Positions 52,474 to 64,000 of a stretch of DNA of 64,000 nt are shown one piece after another. The position numbers and the translations under genes are program-made. Below the pieces are notes generated by a model, which worked only from the letters and a program-made list of their open reading frames with translations, did not search any database and was not told the origin of the DNA. Position 1 is the stretch's first letter. Each line of letters starts with the position of its first letter. The DNA comes from Mermis nigrescens (Eukaryota; Nematoda; Enoplea; Mermithida; Mermithidae). The stretch covers positions 1 through 64,000 of the forward strand of contig JAVLUZ010000272.1 of the NCBI GenBank assembly GCA_036768485.1. Reading direction: 5' to 3'.

Positions 52474-53862
52474 TTTTTAATGATATCATACTTTCGTGAT
52501 TTAAATATGCCTCCTTAGAAACACAATTTATCAACAAAGTTATCAAAATAAATACGTTTAAAAAAATGCTAGGTGTATTTAATTCTTAACAACAATGTTA
52601 TAAGGCAAATATTTGAAGCCAAAATACGAAAAACTTCAACAACAAAAAGGAGTTAATGATTGTAAAATTGTAATCAAAAAAACGAAGAATAATAAGATCT
52701 TATTTATTATTTTTTCTGTTGCTCTATTTCTGAAATATTTACCACTTGTCTTTGAGCTTTCTTTCCATCAATTCTTCTCCCTGGCGCGGTCGCCAAAATA
52801 TTTTCTTGGCTAGAAACTTTTGAGAAAAAATATAGTTATCAACTTGAGTGACTATGTCAATTTTTAATACATGCCGACTCAATTGCAAGTTTATATAAAC
52901 AATTGGCGACACAAAACAGCTAATCTGTAAAACGTAATAATCCAAGACTTAAGTTCTTTTACGCCAACAAAAGTTGAAAAAGTAGGCGGACTTAGAGCTT
53001 ATCCTTAAGTTTTATCTTCACTAGCATTAGGTCTTGATGCTTTGATGTTGCATCATTTAAACACTAGACAGGTGGAGTCTAAATGCAACTCATATGTTAA
53101 CTTTGTTAGTGATATTATTAGAAGCATTCCTGAAAGAATCGTGGGCAATACAGCAGGTAAAAGTATGTATCAGTTTAATAGCTGAGAAATTACAGTGGAT
53201 ATTGGCTATTTGGAAGATAAAAAATATGCCAGTTGGAACTTGGAAAATTAATATGTGTCTGATTTTTGGAGTTTAAATGGCTTTTCTAATGGGATTTCCA
53301 GTGTCATTTGGTTCTCGGGCAAAAGCAATTAGGGATTGAGTTCTTGCATATTTCTAATCAAGGTTCTATATGATTTCAATATGAGTTGAATATATTTTAT
53401 ATAATTTGTAGTGATATTTAAGGATAAGTTTTAAAGTTAGCATATGATTATGTTTTGGCTGTAATGCATGATAAGGCTCATATTTTATGTATGATAAGTG
53501 GAACAAGAGTTTAATTCAACTATTTCTGGTTGGAATGTGTCTGTTAATTTAAGGCTTGAGCAAAAGTAAGAGAATACTTTGTCATTGTGATTGGTAAGCT
53601 TTTGAAAATTAGGGAGAATGGAAGTTAATGTAATGATTCAGAAATCAGCAAACATGATAAAAGAATGAAAGCTTCTAATGTGACTACAGTATAACTAAAG
53701 CTATTAAATTATGCTATTTCTATGATAAACTACAAATTGTTTGTAAAGGAACAAATTCTATTCAAACACTGCACAAAAAGCTATCATCTAGATTGAATCA
53801 TGATTATATCGTCATATGTGACACCAAGCAACATTTGTGGTACCATTGCTTGCATTCTGCGC
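52474..53862. other. No gene seen
   Basis: AT-rich. It probably includes the rest of the RetroB 5' LTR and flanking DNA. Short open frames show no motifs. Confidence 0.4.
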
Positions 53863-55510
53863 TCATTTTTGTTCACTCAATCCAATTGGTATCCGATACA
53901 TTTGGGATACAGGTGCAAAACTTTTCACTGTTTCTACTTTCATCTTTTGCTCCTTTTTCTTAGTAATTTGTGCAGGAGTGCTTGTTGGCTTAAATTCCAT
54001 ACTGCTGCTGTCGAAGCTAGACTCAATGCCAAAGTAATTTGAACTGGTTGCAAGCATAGGTGGGCAGCACCAAAATTTCTGGGGGGGGTGAAAAAATTTT
54101 TAAAGGTCAAAAAATGATCTTAAAAGTGGTCGTATGGCAAAAAAAACACCATTTTTCGACGTTTCTCATCAAGCTCTATCCAATGGCATCAAAAAATTGC
54201 TGAAAAAGCAAAAAAAAATTTTCTGGGGGGTATTTTGATTTCTGGGGGTGTATACCCCCCAAACCCCCCACGCCCATGTGTGGTTGCAAGCCTTGTTTCC
54301 ATAGTATTTGAAGCCAAGTCTAATATTATGTCAATATTTGTTTGATTTTTTGATAAATCGCCGCGTCTGGGAGCTTTTCTACCCAACTTTTCCTTTGAAA
54401 TTGATTTCATTTTTTCCGCCGTAATAAGAACACATTTGGCTTTTTTCTTTCAAATGTCAGATATAAGCCTATTGCTATTTTCACTGTGAGTATGTGAGCG
54501 CATATAGTTGATGATCCACAGCCACATTTAGAGGGTACAAGCTTCACACAGAAGGGTACATCAGTTGCTTTTTCCGGCTTAATGACTGTCTGCATTTCAG
54601 CACTTAAATGAACTCAATTTGTTTGCACTAGTTTTTTTGCTTGTGCCTTCAACATCAAATATGGATCAGCTGGACATGAGGCATCTCCTTCCTCTTGGTA
54701 TGTTTCCTTGTCAATTGCCTGGTGTTTCACAAATTCTAAAATCTTATTGGTTGATAAGACCTTTCTGTTTGGAAAATAATGAGCATCTCTTGCGCTCAAA
54801 TCTGATTTTGCTTTAAGTCTTCAAGCCCATGTATACCTCTTTCAATTTCCCGATCGTTGAAATCGCATAAGAATTGCAGAGAAAGAACAATACAATCCAA
54901 AGGCATTTCACGTCAATTTTGCCATCTTGTTGCAGTTCATTTTCAGCCATTGGAATTCGTTAGAGGATCCTTGTTTCAACAAGCAATGCATATCATTTAG
55001 GTAGGTAGTCCTTTTCCTGGCATCTGCACCTCTTTGAACTAGCCATAGGTCTATGTTTTTCAACAGATGGTTCCAATGGTAGAGCTGCTTTGCTTTTTGT
55101 AAACTTTCTCAATTTTGAATTCCCAATCAGTGATGCATGCTAAATTAGCCTTGTCAAGGGACCAGTGAGATTCTTTGATGAAGGCAAACAACTTTTCATG
55201 GTCGTTTCAAAGCTTCCTATTGTGTAACATGAAGGCTAGTGGCATGATTTGTTCCCCTGTAAACATGGTATGGCAAAATATCAATTGTGAGACGTAAAAA
55301 TTGCCCAAGTCGAAAGTAGTGTCATAGAATAATTGAATAACATTGTCCCCAGCATATGACACTGCATCTCTCAAATGCTCTTTCAGCTCTTTATTCAAGC
55401 AAATAGATCAATAATCTTGGCGCAAGGACAAATAATGTCACAAAATTTGGGTTTTCTTTGGTAAAGGCAAGTGTATTGTAGTACGCATCATGGTTGATTC
55501 TGGCTTTCCT
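53863..55510 (-). pseudogene. MULE-like transposase, catalytic and SWIM part
   Basis: In order: DAYYNTLAFTKENPNFVTLF, then QLFYDTTFDLGNFYVSQL and MPLAFMLHNRKL (the MULE catalytic-core strand with its Asp and the Pro-Leu-x-x-Met-Leu block), then after frameshifts NKILEFVKHQAIDKETYQEE, then a SWIM zinc finger CGCGSSTICAH, then a basic tail and a Ser/Thr-rich C-terminus. Several stops and frame changes. An F1 MITE (54055-54282) interrupts the C-terminal part, and the frame resumes after it. SWIM domains accompany MULE transposases widely. Confidence 0.72.
54055..54282. mobile_element. F1 MITE, perfect 8-bp duplication
   Basis: CATAGGTGGGCAGCACC to CACGCCCATGTGTG, 228 bp; GTTGCAAG on both sides. 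Confidence 0.95.
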
Positions 55511-55779
55511 TCACTGGTTCTTTTGGCAGTTTTGAACCTATACAGCTGAAGATGGGAAATTAGAAAAAGATGAGCACAAAAAATTTTTTATTATAATAGA
55601 ACAGAAGTATGGAATTGACATATTGATAATGTGATACTTAATTATCTTCTTGATTATCAATTCTATAAATTTCTCATTAATTTTAATAGTATTATTTTGT
55701 ACTAATATGATTTGCTCCACTTAAACATTTTTCATTGTTTGTAACTTTTGTAGCTAAGCTACTGATATATGCCGTCCTT

Positions 55780-55940
55780 GCAAAACCAGAGAGTTTTGAA
55801 GTCCTTGCCTCCCCCAGTTCCTAAAAAGGACTTACGCTTTTGGCCTTTTTTATGCTTTTTTCTGGCCAAAAATATGAGGTCATTTACCTACGGTACTTCC
55901 TTCCCTCCCCTGAAAATGGCCGGCCCTGAATTTCTAGCCG
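55780..55940. repeat. Dispersed repeat fragment
   Basis: CTTGCCTCCCCCAG..GGTCATTTACC..CCTGAAAATGGCC parallels 35690-35850. Non-coding. Confidence 0.45.
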
Positions 55941-55984
55941 TTACATGAATGATGCAAATTATTAATGAATTACTGAGTTTGTAT

Positions 55985-56640
55985 TAATGCATCAATTTGG
56001 TACTATGTGTTAAGACATATTAAATGAGGTACTTTAATGTAAAGCAATGTTTAGACGATTAATGCTATTTTCACATATGTTAAGTAATTATGTACCTAGT
56101 TTAGATTTATTAATTAATTTAATTTTAGCTCGCCAAATATTATAATTTTCAAACATGCAATTAAGTTATTAAGCATCTTGTCATAAAAATCAAAGTAAAT
56201 TAAGTAATTAAGCATTGTGAGTGTCATAAAAATTAAAAACATGTAATTAAGCATTGTGTAATTGAGCATATAACGTAAAATATTTAATTAAGCATTGTGA
56301 GTGTCTTAAAAATTAAGCATATAATTTGAAACAATAATGAATAAAACATGTAATTTAAAACATGTCATCTAAGACATTATTAAAATAAAAATTAAGCATG
56401 TATGTAATTTAAAACAATAATTAAAATAAAAATCAAGCGTGTAATTTAGAGATTTAATTAAAAATGAAAATCAATGATATAATTTGAAAAAATTATTAAC
56501 TTAAAGCATCAATTAATTGTAATGTAGAAGATTAATTAATTAAAACATCAACTAATTTAAAACATTAATCAATTAAGCATGTAATTTAAAACATGTAATT
56601 AAGCATTGTGAGTGTCATAAAAATTAAAGTTTGTGAACCT
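55985..56640. repeat. AT-rich degenerate tandem repeats
   Basis: Words such as TAATTAAGCATTGTGAGTGT followed by CATAAAAATTAA recur at 56207, 56281 and 56595, with shorter AACATGTAATT units between. About 85% A+T. It separates the two parts of the MULE gene. Confidence 0.75.
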
Positions 56641-56847
56641 AGTATGGGTCTTGGGCTGATTAGAAAGTATGGAGTCCAGAATTTGAAAAGACCCCCAAGA
56701 ATTACCCTTTCAAAAAATTTATGTTTTTTTAACGCGTTTAGATACCTGTGAATCGAGAAACGTTATTTAAGTTAACTTTTTTGCATCTAACTTCAACTAC
56801 TCATACTTTTATGCTTTCATTATATGTTACAGGCCCTAAGCTTATTT

Positions 56848-57206
56848 CTATATTTGCTGTTTAACCTGCTCCATGTCATGAGGCTTTTTGACAGCCTCTC
56901 GCCCGATAGTTCCTTCTTCTGCTACCAGCTTTGTGTATACTTCTTTTGGATTCTCAGTCATTCCCTGTTTCTCAATTTGAGGTACAGCAATAGGTGTGTT
57001 GCATACAAATGGCCTCAAATTGGCCTTAGCATTGCCCTGAGGTGATTTTTTAGCCTGTGTCAAGTCCCCTGGGTGATGCACAAGCACTAAATCTAACCAA
57101 TTCTTAATGCTATCAATTAGGCAGTATTCTAGTGTCTTTATGCTCTTTTCTCCGAGCTTTGATTCTTCTGTACATCCATAGAAGAAATACTTCTTTAGTA
57201 TTGGCT
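56848..57206 (-). pseudogene. MULE-like transposase, N-terminal part
   Basis: An open frame of ~119 codons with KKYFFYGCTEESKLGEKS, NWLDLVLVHHPGD, TENPKEVYTKLVAEEG and KKPHDMEQVKQQI. The Asn-Pro-Lys-x-Val-Tyr and Pro-x-x-x-x-Gln-Val-Lys pattern is found upstream of the catalytic domain in animal MULE-like proteins. It lies 5' of the catalytic fragment on the same strand, across the AT-rich repeat block. It ends in a stop. Confidence 0.5.
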
Positions 57207-57314
57207 AATTTTTTGGAATACCGTGGCTATCCCTGTTAGACCATTGTATTTGGTTGAGGTGATATTTGACTGAAAATTTAGTTTATTTCTATTTTCACAA
57301 CCTTAAGTTGAGAC

Positions 57315-57570
57315 CACACCTGGGCGTGGAGGATTGAGGGTATGCACCCCCTTCAAGGTACCAAAATACCCCCAGAAACCGTAATACCTCCCCAGAATTC
57401 AATTTTTGAAATTTTTTTTCTTTTTTTTCGCAGTTATTTGATGCCAATAAATAGTTCCCAATGAGAAACGTTGAAAAATGGTGTTTTTTTGCCATACCAT
57501 CATTTTAAGGCCATTTTTTGGCCTTTGAAAAATCTTGCAGCTCCCAGAATTTTGGTGCTGCCCACTTATG
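57315..57570. mobile_element. F1 MITE, 8-bp duplication
   Basis: CACACCTGGGCGTGGAGG to CTGCCCACTTATG; flanks GTTGAGAC and GTTAAGAC (7 of 8). Confidence 0.9.
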
Positions 57571-58259
57571 GTTAAGACGCTTATGTTTACTTTGCAACTA
57601 TTTCATTTATTTTTATTTCCAACATTCCATTACAATAATGTCTATATGAAGTTCTCAAGTTTGGTATAAAATTGTGACATTTTTTGTGTTCAGATACCTT
57701 AGTAAATTTCACTTGATATGCAGTCAGAATTTTCAACATCATGATCAAACAATGTGCTCATTTCAATGAAAAGTTGTAAGCCACCGTTTGTTTACATGTC
57801 AGTGTAGGGGTACTGCATGGCCGGTCTGTGGGTCAATTCTAATATAGAGTTCTAGGCATCATCATCAAAAAATTTCATTCAGTCTCTTTTTGGTCTTAAA
57901 GCAAAGCTAACACAGGAAAAACTGTATTTTTTGACGTTTCTGATGCTGTTCGTTTTAAATTTTCTCAAAAATATGCTGAAAGTGAACATAATTTACTTCT
58001 GAAATTCAGGGGTTAAGCAATCTTTTGGAAGAGGGTTGATTCCACCTTGAAGAAAGATAAAGTGTGGTTCGAACCAAAATCCTCCGCGTGTATGTTTGCT
58101 TGATCAACAATGTCTGATTAGAAGTGTCCTGCCTGACTCCTGACAATAAAAATCTCTATTTTGAAAAGTTATCCTTTAAAGTTGTTGCAACAATCAGATT
58201 TGGTCCAAAATGGTATGAGGGGATATGCTTTCCCAAATTCCTGGTAGGGGATACCCCAT
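57571..58259. other. No gene seen
   Basis: AT-rich non-coding sequence with weak G/C-run patches near 58010 and 58210. Confidence 0.4.
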
Positions 58260-58738
58260 TCATGGGCAGCAAGTAAAAGTTGAACAACTCTGTTTTACCA
58301 CACTAAATTAGATACTGTACCATATTATAGTACTCAAAAATTTGTGTGTACAAAATGTACAAAGATTTTGGAGAAGATAAAAAGTGTAAAAACATGTAAA
58401 ATTCCCAAAAAATTTCTGGTGCCTTGCGCCGGAGCAAGTGATTGTTTGTCCTACATATCTTTAGAATAGCAGAATTTGCATCAGTTAGAATGGAAAAATG
58501 TCAAATCTTGAGACACTTTTTAGTAATTTTTGGCGTCAGAAAGCCAGAAATTAGCTGAAATACATTACTAAAGACCAAAAACCCTGTTTTGCCATACTAA
58601 AATTGCTATTGTACCATATAATAGTACACAAAAATTTGCATGTAGAAATTGTACAAAGACATTTGGGGACCATCTTATGTACATGTAGAAACAAACCTTG
58701 TACAAAAAACATTGTTTGGGATTGTCTTTGTACATGTA
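58260..58738. repeat. F3 repeat (inverted), left side of RetroC insertion
   Basis: AACTCTGTTTTACCACACTA, GTGCCTTGCGCCGG and TTGTACAAAGACATTTGG are the inverse of phrases at 34.8-35.6 kb. The module is cut by RetroC and resumes at 63866. Confidence 0.7.
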
Positions 58739-59786
58739 TGTAATGCCATTTTAATTACTTAATTAATCTACATTTTAAAATTCAACTCTATTTTCTTTGC
58801 TATCATTTCCAACATTTACATTTAACACGCATTTTCGGATCTCATCACTTATTCCAAACTCAGCTGTTAACATAAAAACTTGACGCCATTTGACCACCCC
58901 AACTTATTTCATATTTCCATAAACACCAATAAAAATATTCAAAATTGTATTTTTTGGTTCAAAACATCAATCAAATTTTCCATCTTTGTCCTCCGAAAAA
59001 ACTCAATCTCAATAGAAAGTACGTAAACCTAAATACCGCAAAACGCTGCTCTCTCACAGATAAGCGAAAATGCATTTTGGTAAAATCATATTTTTGATTG
59101 CTGGCCTGCCAACTTGTCGCCACGTCCACTTTTGGTCATGAGAACTTTTAGGCTGTACAGTATGCTCCAAACCACATCTATATGCTCAAGCTAATTGAAA
59201 TGCACGAAACATGTTTTAATGCTCCCTGTTGGCCCAACCTTCCAACCACATGCTTAACTTCCACAGTATACTCTGAACCATATTTATGTACCTGAGCTTA
59301 TCTAAAACACATCAAATCCAATAACGTTATTATTTTGTGCTGGCCCAACCCCCAGAATGATTCAAGATGCTTGACACACATTTTGGTACTTTTCGTTGGC
59401 CCGACCTCCAAAACTCATTGCTATAAAAATACAGTGTGCAAGCATTTTTCATTCTTTTGATTGTTCAGTATTTGGGATTTTGTTGACATCCTAGTGCATT
59501 GTAGGCACGCAGTTAGCTTACCATTCCTCTCCTTCAAATGCCACACTCTCTCTCCTATGTTTTCATTATCTTAATAATTCATTGATCTGATTTTGGCTGA
59601 GATCCTCGCACACCCCGTTTTAATTTGCTAACTTTGTTATAAGTAAAGTTGTTGTTTGCATTATCAAATGTAGACATCCTTTACCATGTAAATTGCATCT
59701 AATTGAGGGTAGGCACAGTATTCCAAATTTTGAGTAGAGCCTATCCATTGGGAGTGCAGAAACCACACCCTAACCTCCCCTTTACA
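58739..59786 (+). repeat. RetroC 5' LTR
   Basis: 1048 bp. Ends in CTAACCTCCCCTTTACA. Contains TATAAAAATACAGTG near 59421, a plausible TATA box followed ~25 bp later by the start site. Confidence 0.92.
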
Positions 59787-60159
59787 AATGGTGATTGCTT
59801 GAAGGCAAACCCATGAATAAACGCTCCTTTGAAAAAATCATTGCCCACTCTTTGGAAAATTTTTATCCCAAAAATTCCCCATTGTTTGATTTTATTGCTT
59901 GCTTTAATTCTGTTGCATTATACATTGCTGCTGTTGTCACCACATACCAAAATTTTCCATTATTTATTATTATCATTCATTTTTCAGCCATTTGCTAGTG
60001 AACCGCTTTCACGCCTATTCTTATCCAATAATTTGCCATGATTAGCCATAAATTCGATTATATAGACAATACTCTCTGCTTTCTCAGTCACCAAAAGCAT
60101 TTGCCTCCCAAACACCTATCTGTAGTACCTCAATCCCTTCGTCAAAAATCTATTTGAAA

Positions 60160-61230
60160 ATTTCACGATAGCATTTATGCCGGCCACATAGGTTTCAAGA
60201 AAACGTACTTAAGCTAGAAGAACGTTTTTTCTGGCCCTAAATGTGTTTTGACATAAAAACTCATTGTGAAAAATGCATCAACTGCTTAACTCAAAAATCA
60301 CCCCCACATCCAACCCAAGCCATTCTCAATCCGATCCCAGTTCACGGACCATTTGATAGAGTAGCAACTGATATTTTGGGACCCCACCCCTCCCAATGAC
60401 CAAAAATGGCAATTGCTATATAATCGTTTTTACCAAATATCTCACAAAATACACAGCCGCATGTGCCATACCAAACACTTTCGCAAAAACTGTTGCAAAA
60501 TGTATTCTCAATGAAATAATTTCACAACATGGAGCACCTCATACGACTACTCTCTGATCAAGGTTTAAATTATATGTCCAAAGTTTTTAATGAGATTTGT
60601 GTTCTATGTGATACAAAAAAGATTAAAACTACGCCCTATCTATCACCCTTGAACAGACGGCTCAGTTGAACGTTTTAATAAGACCCTCACTAGCATGCTT
60701 TCCATGTATATTAATCCAACTCATACTGACTGGGATAAATTTTGTCCATTCGCAGTTTTTGCTTATAATACATCAATACTAGCATCCACTCAATTCTCAC
60801 CATTTTATTTACTTTATGGTCATCAACCACGTTTGCCAATCAAAACCACAATTCAAAATAAGCTTACATCATCTATTTATTGCATTAATCTCTCCAATTA
60901 TAGTACTGAAATTGCCCATCTCTTGAATGCCGCTTGGGAAACCGCATGTGCCCATATTCATGATTCTCAAACAACTCAAAAAATTCACTATGATAAAAAG
61001 GCAAATGACATTTAATATGAAATAGGAACCACTGTTTTCGAATTTCCACCAACTATAAAAATCAGACAAATGTCTAAATTTATACATCTTAGGATCAGCC
61101 CCTATGAAATTATGAAAATTTCACACCCAAATGTTTTCATCCGCCCAACCTCTGATTATACTTCAAAATCTTAATGGATTCATGTGAACAGGCTGAAAAA
61201 TCAAACAGATTGTAACTCCTGACTGATATC
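60160..61230 (+). pseudogene. RetroC integrase
   Basis: Pieces in shifting frames show FHDSIYAGHIGFKKTY (zinc-binding His pair), CEKCINC, GPFDRVATDILGP (first Asp), LSDQGLNYMSKVF (second Asp), DGSVERFNKTL (Glu), FAVFAYNTSILASTQFSPF, and a C-terminal SPYEIMKISHPNVFI resembling the GPY motif. At least five stops or shifts. Ty3/Gypsy type. Confidence 0.88.
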
Positions 61231-61392
61231 CAAACCAATATTTTGAAAAAGTGATTCCTAAATTGAACAATCAGCAATCAAAACCAAATCACACATATCA
61301 TTTACGTTCTCGCCCCCATCTATAATCCTGCTTATTACTTGTTTACACTATTTATTTACATCACACTCACTCATTTATATTTATAGATTCCA

Positions 61393-62790
61393 ATGTCTAC
61401 CATGACCGACAAAAAAAGCCTCGCAAACCACGACAACAAATCAACTCCACTGATCCCCAAATATGAAGACTCCACCAAAAACTGGAGGAGAAAATCTCCC
61501 ACTCATTCTAGCCCAAGTCAAACAATCCAGGACACCCAAGCCAACAAACCCAACCCCAAAAGTCCCACTCAAGATACCACCTCATCCCATAATGCTTCTC
61601 AAAATGCTTCCACCTGGTCACCATACCTCAAATGCGTTCATAACAGATGGCTCCTTCACTACCACCAATTACTGCTAACCATTACCCCTTACAAATGCCC
61701 AAACCATCTCACCAACAGCTTGCACCATTTTCGATGATTCCATAGGGGCTTATTCTAATGTGTTCGGAATTGCAGTCAGTACCACCAATGATACAACAGC
61801 ACAAACTGCAGCACACCATTACATTTATGTTTTGCGGCCAAACGGTTTCTTAATTATTTTTGACATAAGAAAATTGGGCAGCATACCCAATGTTTTGGCC
61901 GAAATTTTATTGAATCAGCAGTAATCATTCATCTGGTTCAATGCGGATGGCCAGGCTGATTTGTTAACTAACGCCAAAACACCCCTGGCTAATTGCAACA
62001 TCACCGTCAACATGGGCAATGTCATAACACAAATCAAAGCCATGTATCCCAACCACTCAACCAATATTTTTGATGTTAGCTAATACTACTTTGAAACGCA
62101 TCCAGTTTACAATGTGCAGGATAAAGATGTCAACGTCAAGGCAATTGAACATCTTGTTATAGCTGTGGACATGCTGGCGCACCTTCATTTTTCAAATGAC
62201 AGATTTCTGCACAAAATTAGCATTCCTGATTTATTGCAAAATTGCATAAATGATGCTGGAACCCAGATGGGCCAACTGGTTGATCCAGATATCGCCCAAC
62301 CGTCAAATTGAGCTCTTTATTTGCCTCAATTCACAGCAGCTCCCTCTGAAGCTCCCAGCCCAATTCATCCACACGTGCCCCCACCGCCTTTTCCGTTAGC
62401 CCATCAAACCTGCACAGCCCATTGCTTAGAAGATGGAAACAAATTTGCCAATCTACTCATTACAATCAAGGCAAACCTCACATCAACTTTTCCATTCAGA
62501 TGACCATGGTCAAACGAGCATTATTCCATTTTTTTTGAATCTAACATACGATGTGCTTGTTCAGCCATTAGGCCAGATTGACCCAGCTTACTTCGCTGAG
62601 CTGCATGCCTGACTGTCCAACTTCAATCAAAAAGTGAATCGCCAATTGAAAACCGCCCAACGCAGCTACAATGATTTGCATGCCGCCACCACTTGCTTAC
62701 CGCAACATACAAAAAAGTCAGTGATCTCCATGATTATTTCACATTTTGTGTACCTTGCTTTAACGAGAGCATAGCCATATTTAAAAACAA
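61393..62790 (+). pseudogene. RetroC downstream coding remnant, unidentified
   Basis: After an Asn/Pro/Ser/Thr-rich start (ATG at 61393), one frame reads ACTIFDDSIGAYSNVFGIAV, YVLRPNGFLIIFDIRKLGSI, then across a stop FIWFNADGQADLL, CNITVNMGNVITQIKAMYP and KAIEHLVIAVDMLAHLHF, and later Pro-rich and Cys-containing pieces. It fills the position where Gypsy elements carry a third ORF. The Asp-containing strands recall a DEDD 3'-5' exonuclease fold more than an envelope: no signal peptide and no membrane anchor is visible. This reading is tentative. Confidence 0.4.
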
Positions 62791-62815
62791 AAAAAAAGAA
62801 AAATAGGGGAAGAAA

Positions 62816-63861
62816 TGTAATGCCATTTTAATTACTTAATTAATCTACATTTTAAAATTCTACTCTATTTTCTTTGCTATCATTTCCAACATTTACATTT
62901 AACACGCATTTTCGGATCTCATCACTTATTCCAAACTCAGCCGTTAACCTAAACACTTGACGCCATTTGACCACCCCAATTTATTCCATATTTCCATAAA
63001 CACCGATAAAAATATTCAAAATCATATTTTTGGTTTGAAACGTCAATCAAATCTTCCATGGTTGTCCTCCAAAAAACTCAACCTCAATGGAAAGTACATA
63101 AACCTAAATACCGCAAAAATGCTGCTCTCTCACAGATAAGCAAAAATGCATTTTGGTAAAATCATATTTTTGATAGCTGGCCCGCCAACTCGTCGCCATG
63201 TTCACTTTTGGTCATTAGAACTTTTAGGCCCTACAGTATGCTCTGAACCACATCTCAACGCTCAAGCTAATTGAAATGCACAAAACATGTTTTAATGCTC
63301 CCTGTTGGCCCAACCTTCAAACCGCACGCTTAACTTCCACAGTATACTCTGAACCATATTTCTGTACCCGAGCTATCTAAAACACATAAAATCTGTCAGT
63401 ATTAATATTTTGTGCTGGTCCAACCCCTGGAATGATTCAAGATGCTTAAGACAGATTTCAGTACTTTTTGTTGGCCCAACCTCCGAAGCTCACTGCTATA
63501 AAAATACAGTGCGCAAGCATTTTTTGGTTCTTTTGATCATTTAGCATTTGAGATTTGGTGGACATCCTAGTGTGGTGTAGGCACGCAGTCAGCTTACCAC
63601 TCCTCTCCTTTAAACGCCACACTCTCTCTCCATGTTTTCATTATCCTAAGAATTCATTGATCTGATATTGGCTGAGATCCTCGCACACCCCCTTTTAATT
63701 CGCCAACTTTGTTATAAGTAAAGTTGTTGTTTGCGTTATTAAATGTAGACATCATTTACCGTGTGAATCACATGTAATTGATGGCAGGCACAGTATTCCA
63801 GATTTTGAGTAGAGCCTATCCATTGGGAACACAGAAACCACCCCCTAACCTCCCCCTTACA
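62816..63861 (+). repeat. RetroC 3' LTR
   Basis: 1046 bp, same start and end words as the 5' LTR; the TATAAAAATACAGTG word is conserved near 63497. Confidence 0.92.
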
Positions 63862-63865
63862 TGTA

Positions 63866-64000
63866 CAAAGACTTTTGAGAAGACAAAAACTGCAAAAAAG
63901 CATCAAAATTTGCAAGAATTTTGGGCGCTTTGTGCTGAAATGAGGAATTGTGTGTTCTATATATCTTTATGATGTCAAAAATTGCATTTTGAAAGGAAAC
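63866..64000. repeat. F3 repeat (inverted), right side of RetroC insertion
   Basis: CAAAGACTTTTGAGAAGACA, GGGCGCTTTGTGCTGAAATG and CATTTTGAAAGGAA match the inverse of 35021-35165. It continues the module interrupted at 58738 and runs off the window end. Confidence 0.75.

Larger units (their letters stand above)
58739..63861 (+). mobile_element. RetroC: LTR retrotransposon with 1.05-kb LTRs, decayed
   Basis: LTRs at 58739-59786 and 62816-63861 start TGTAATGCC and end TTACA; TGTA flanks both sides as a 4-bp duplication. A purine tract ending AGGGGAAGAAA precedes the 3' LTR. The LTRs differ by scattered substitutions and small indels, so the insertion is older than RetroA. Only ~3 kb of interior remain: a broken integrase and a further coding remnant. 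Gag, protease, RT and RNase H are gone. Confidence 0.93.

Noticed and set aside
54407..54595. Independent host SWIM zinc-finger gene
   Set aside because: The fragment lies downstream of a MULE catalytic segment on the same strand with the same decay, so a transposase is the simpler explanation.

Overview
The window is a transposon-dominated stretch of an AT-rich eukaryotic nuclear genome, most likely an invertebrate animal. The signs are intron-containing coding exons, hAT, Tc1/mariner and MULE-type transposase genes, Ty3/Gypsy-like LTR elements and many short inverted-repeat elements with 8-bp target duplications. No tRNA or rRNA gene and no prokaryotic operon was seen. The species cannot be named from the sequence.

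Layout. 1-3.9 kb: fold-back and degenerate satellite-like repeats, with an apparent internally deleted relative at 30.9-31.5 kb. 5.0-6.3 kb: copies of a 225-260 bp hAT-like MITE (called F1 here) found at more than a dozen places. 6.6-15.7 kb: RetroA, a 9.1-kb LTR retrotransposon with nearly identical LTRs and one uninterrupted reading frame of about 2,514 codons. It encodes Gag, then a membrane-anchored Env-like glycoprotein, then protease, reverse transcriptase, RNase H and integrase. Env between Gag and Pol is not the usual order and is the most interesting object here. 16.8-29.4 kb, minus strand: scattered exons of a HECT-type E3 ubiquitin ligase gene, with a Zn-binding first exon, a CUE-like exon and a HECT C-lobe with its catalytic Cys. 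Two in-frame stops and a MITE inside an exon suggest decay. 31.5-35.7 kb: repeat families and a (TA)n tract. 36.4 kb: one clean 105-bp exon of unknown gene. 36.66-37.13 kb: nine 52-bp repeats, each built of four 13-bp subunits.

37.5-52.4 kb, minus strand: RetroB, a decayed relative of RetroA with the same Gag-Env-Pol order. It is interrupted by a 6.28-kb hAT element (37642-43918, inside RNase H), a 1.76-kb mariner (46863-48621, inside Env) and an F1 MITE (48761-48991, inside Env). The hAT element carries an exon-split, BED-finger transposase whose introns hold six MITEs of two families and a mariner-type MITE. 53.9-57.2 kb, minus strand: a broken MULE-like transposase with a SWIM zinc finger. 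58.7-63.9 kb: RetroC, an LTR element with 1.05-kb LTRs and TGTA duplications, reduced to a broken integrase and an unidentified downstream coding remnant, itself inserted into an older repeat.

RetroA is the only element that looks intact. RetroB having the same order suggests that the Gag-Env-Pol arrangement is an old property of this lineage, not a one-off rearrangement.
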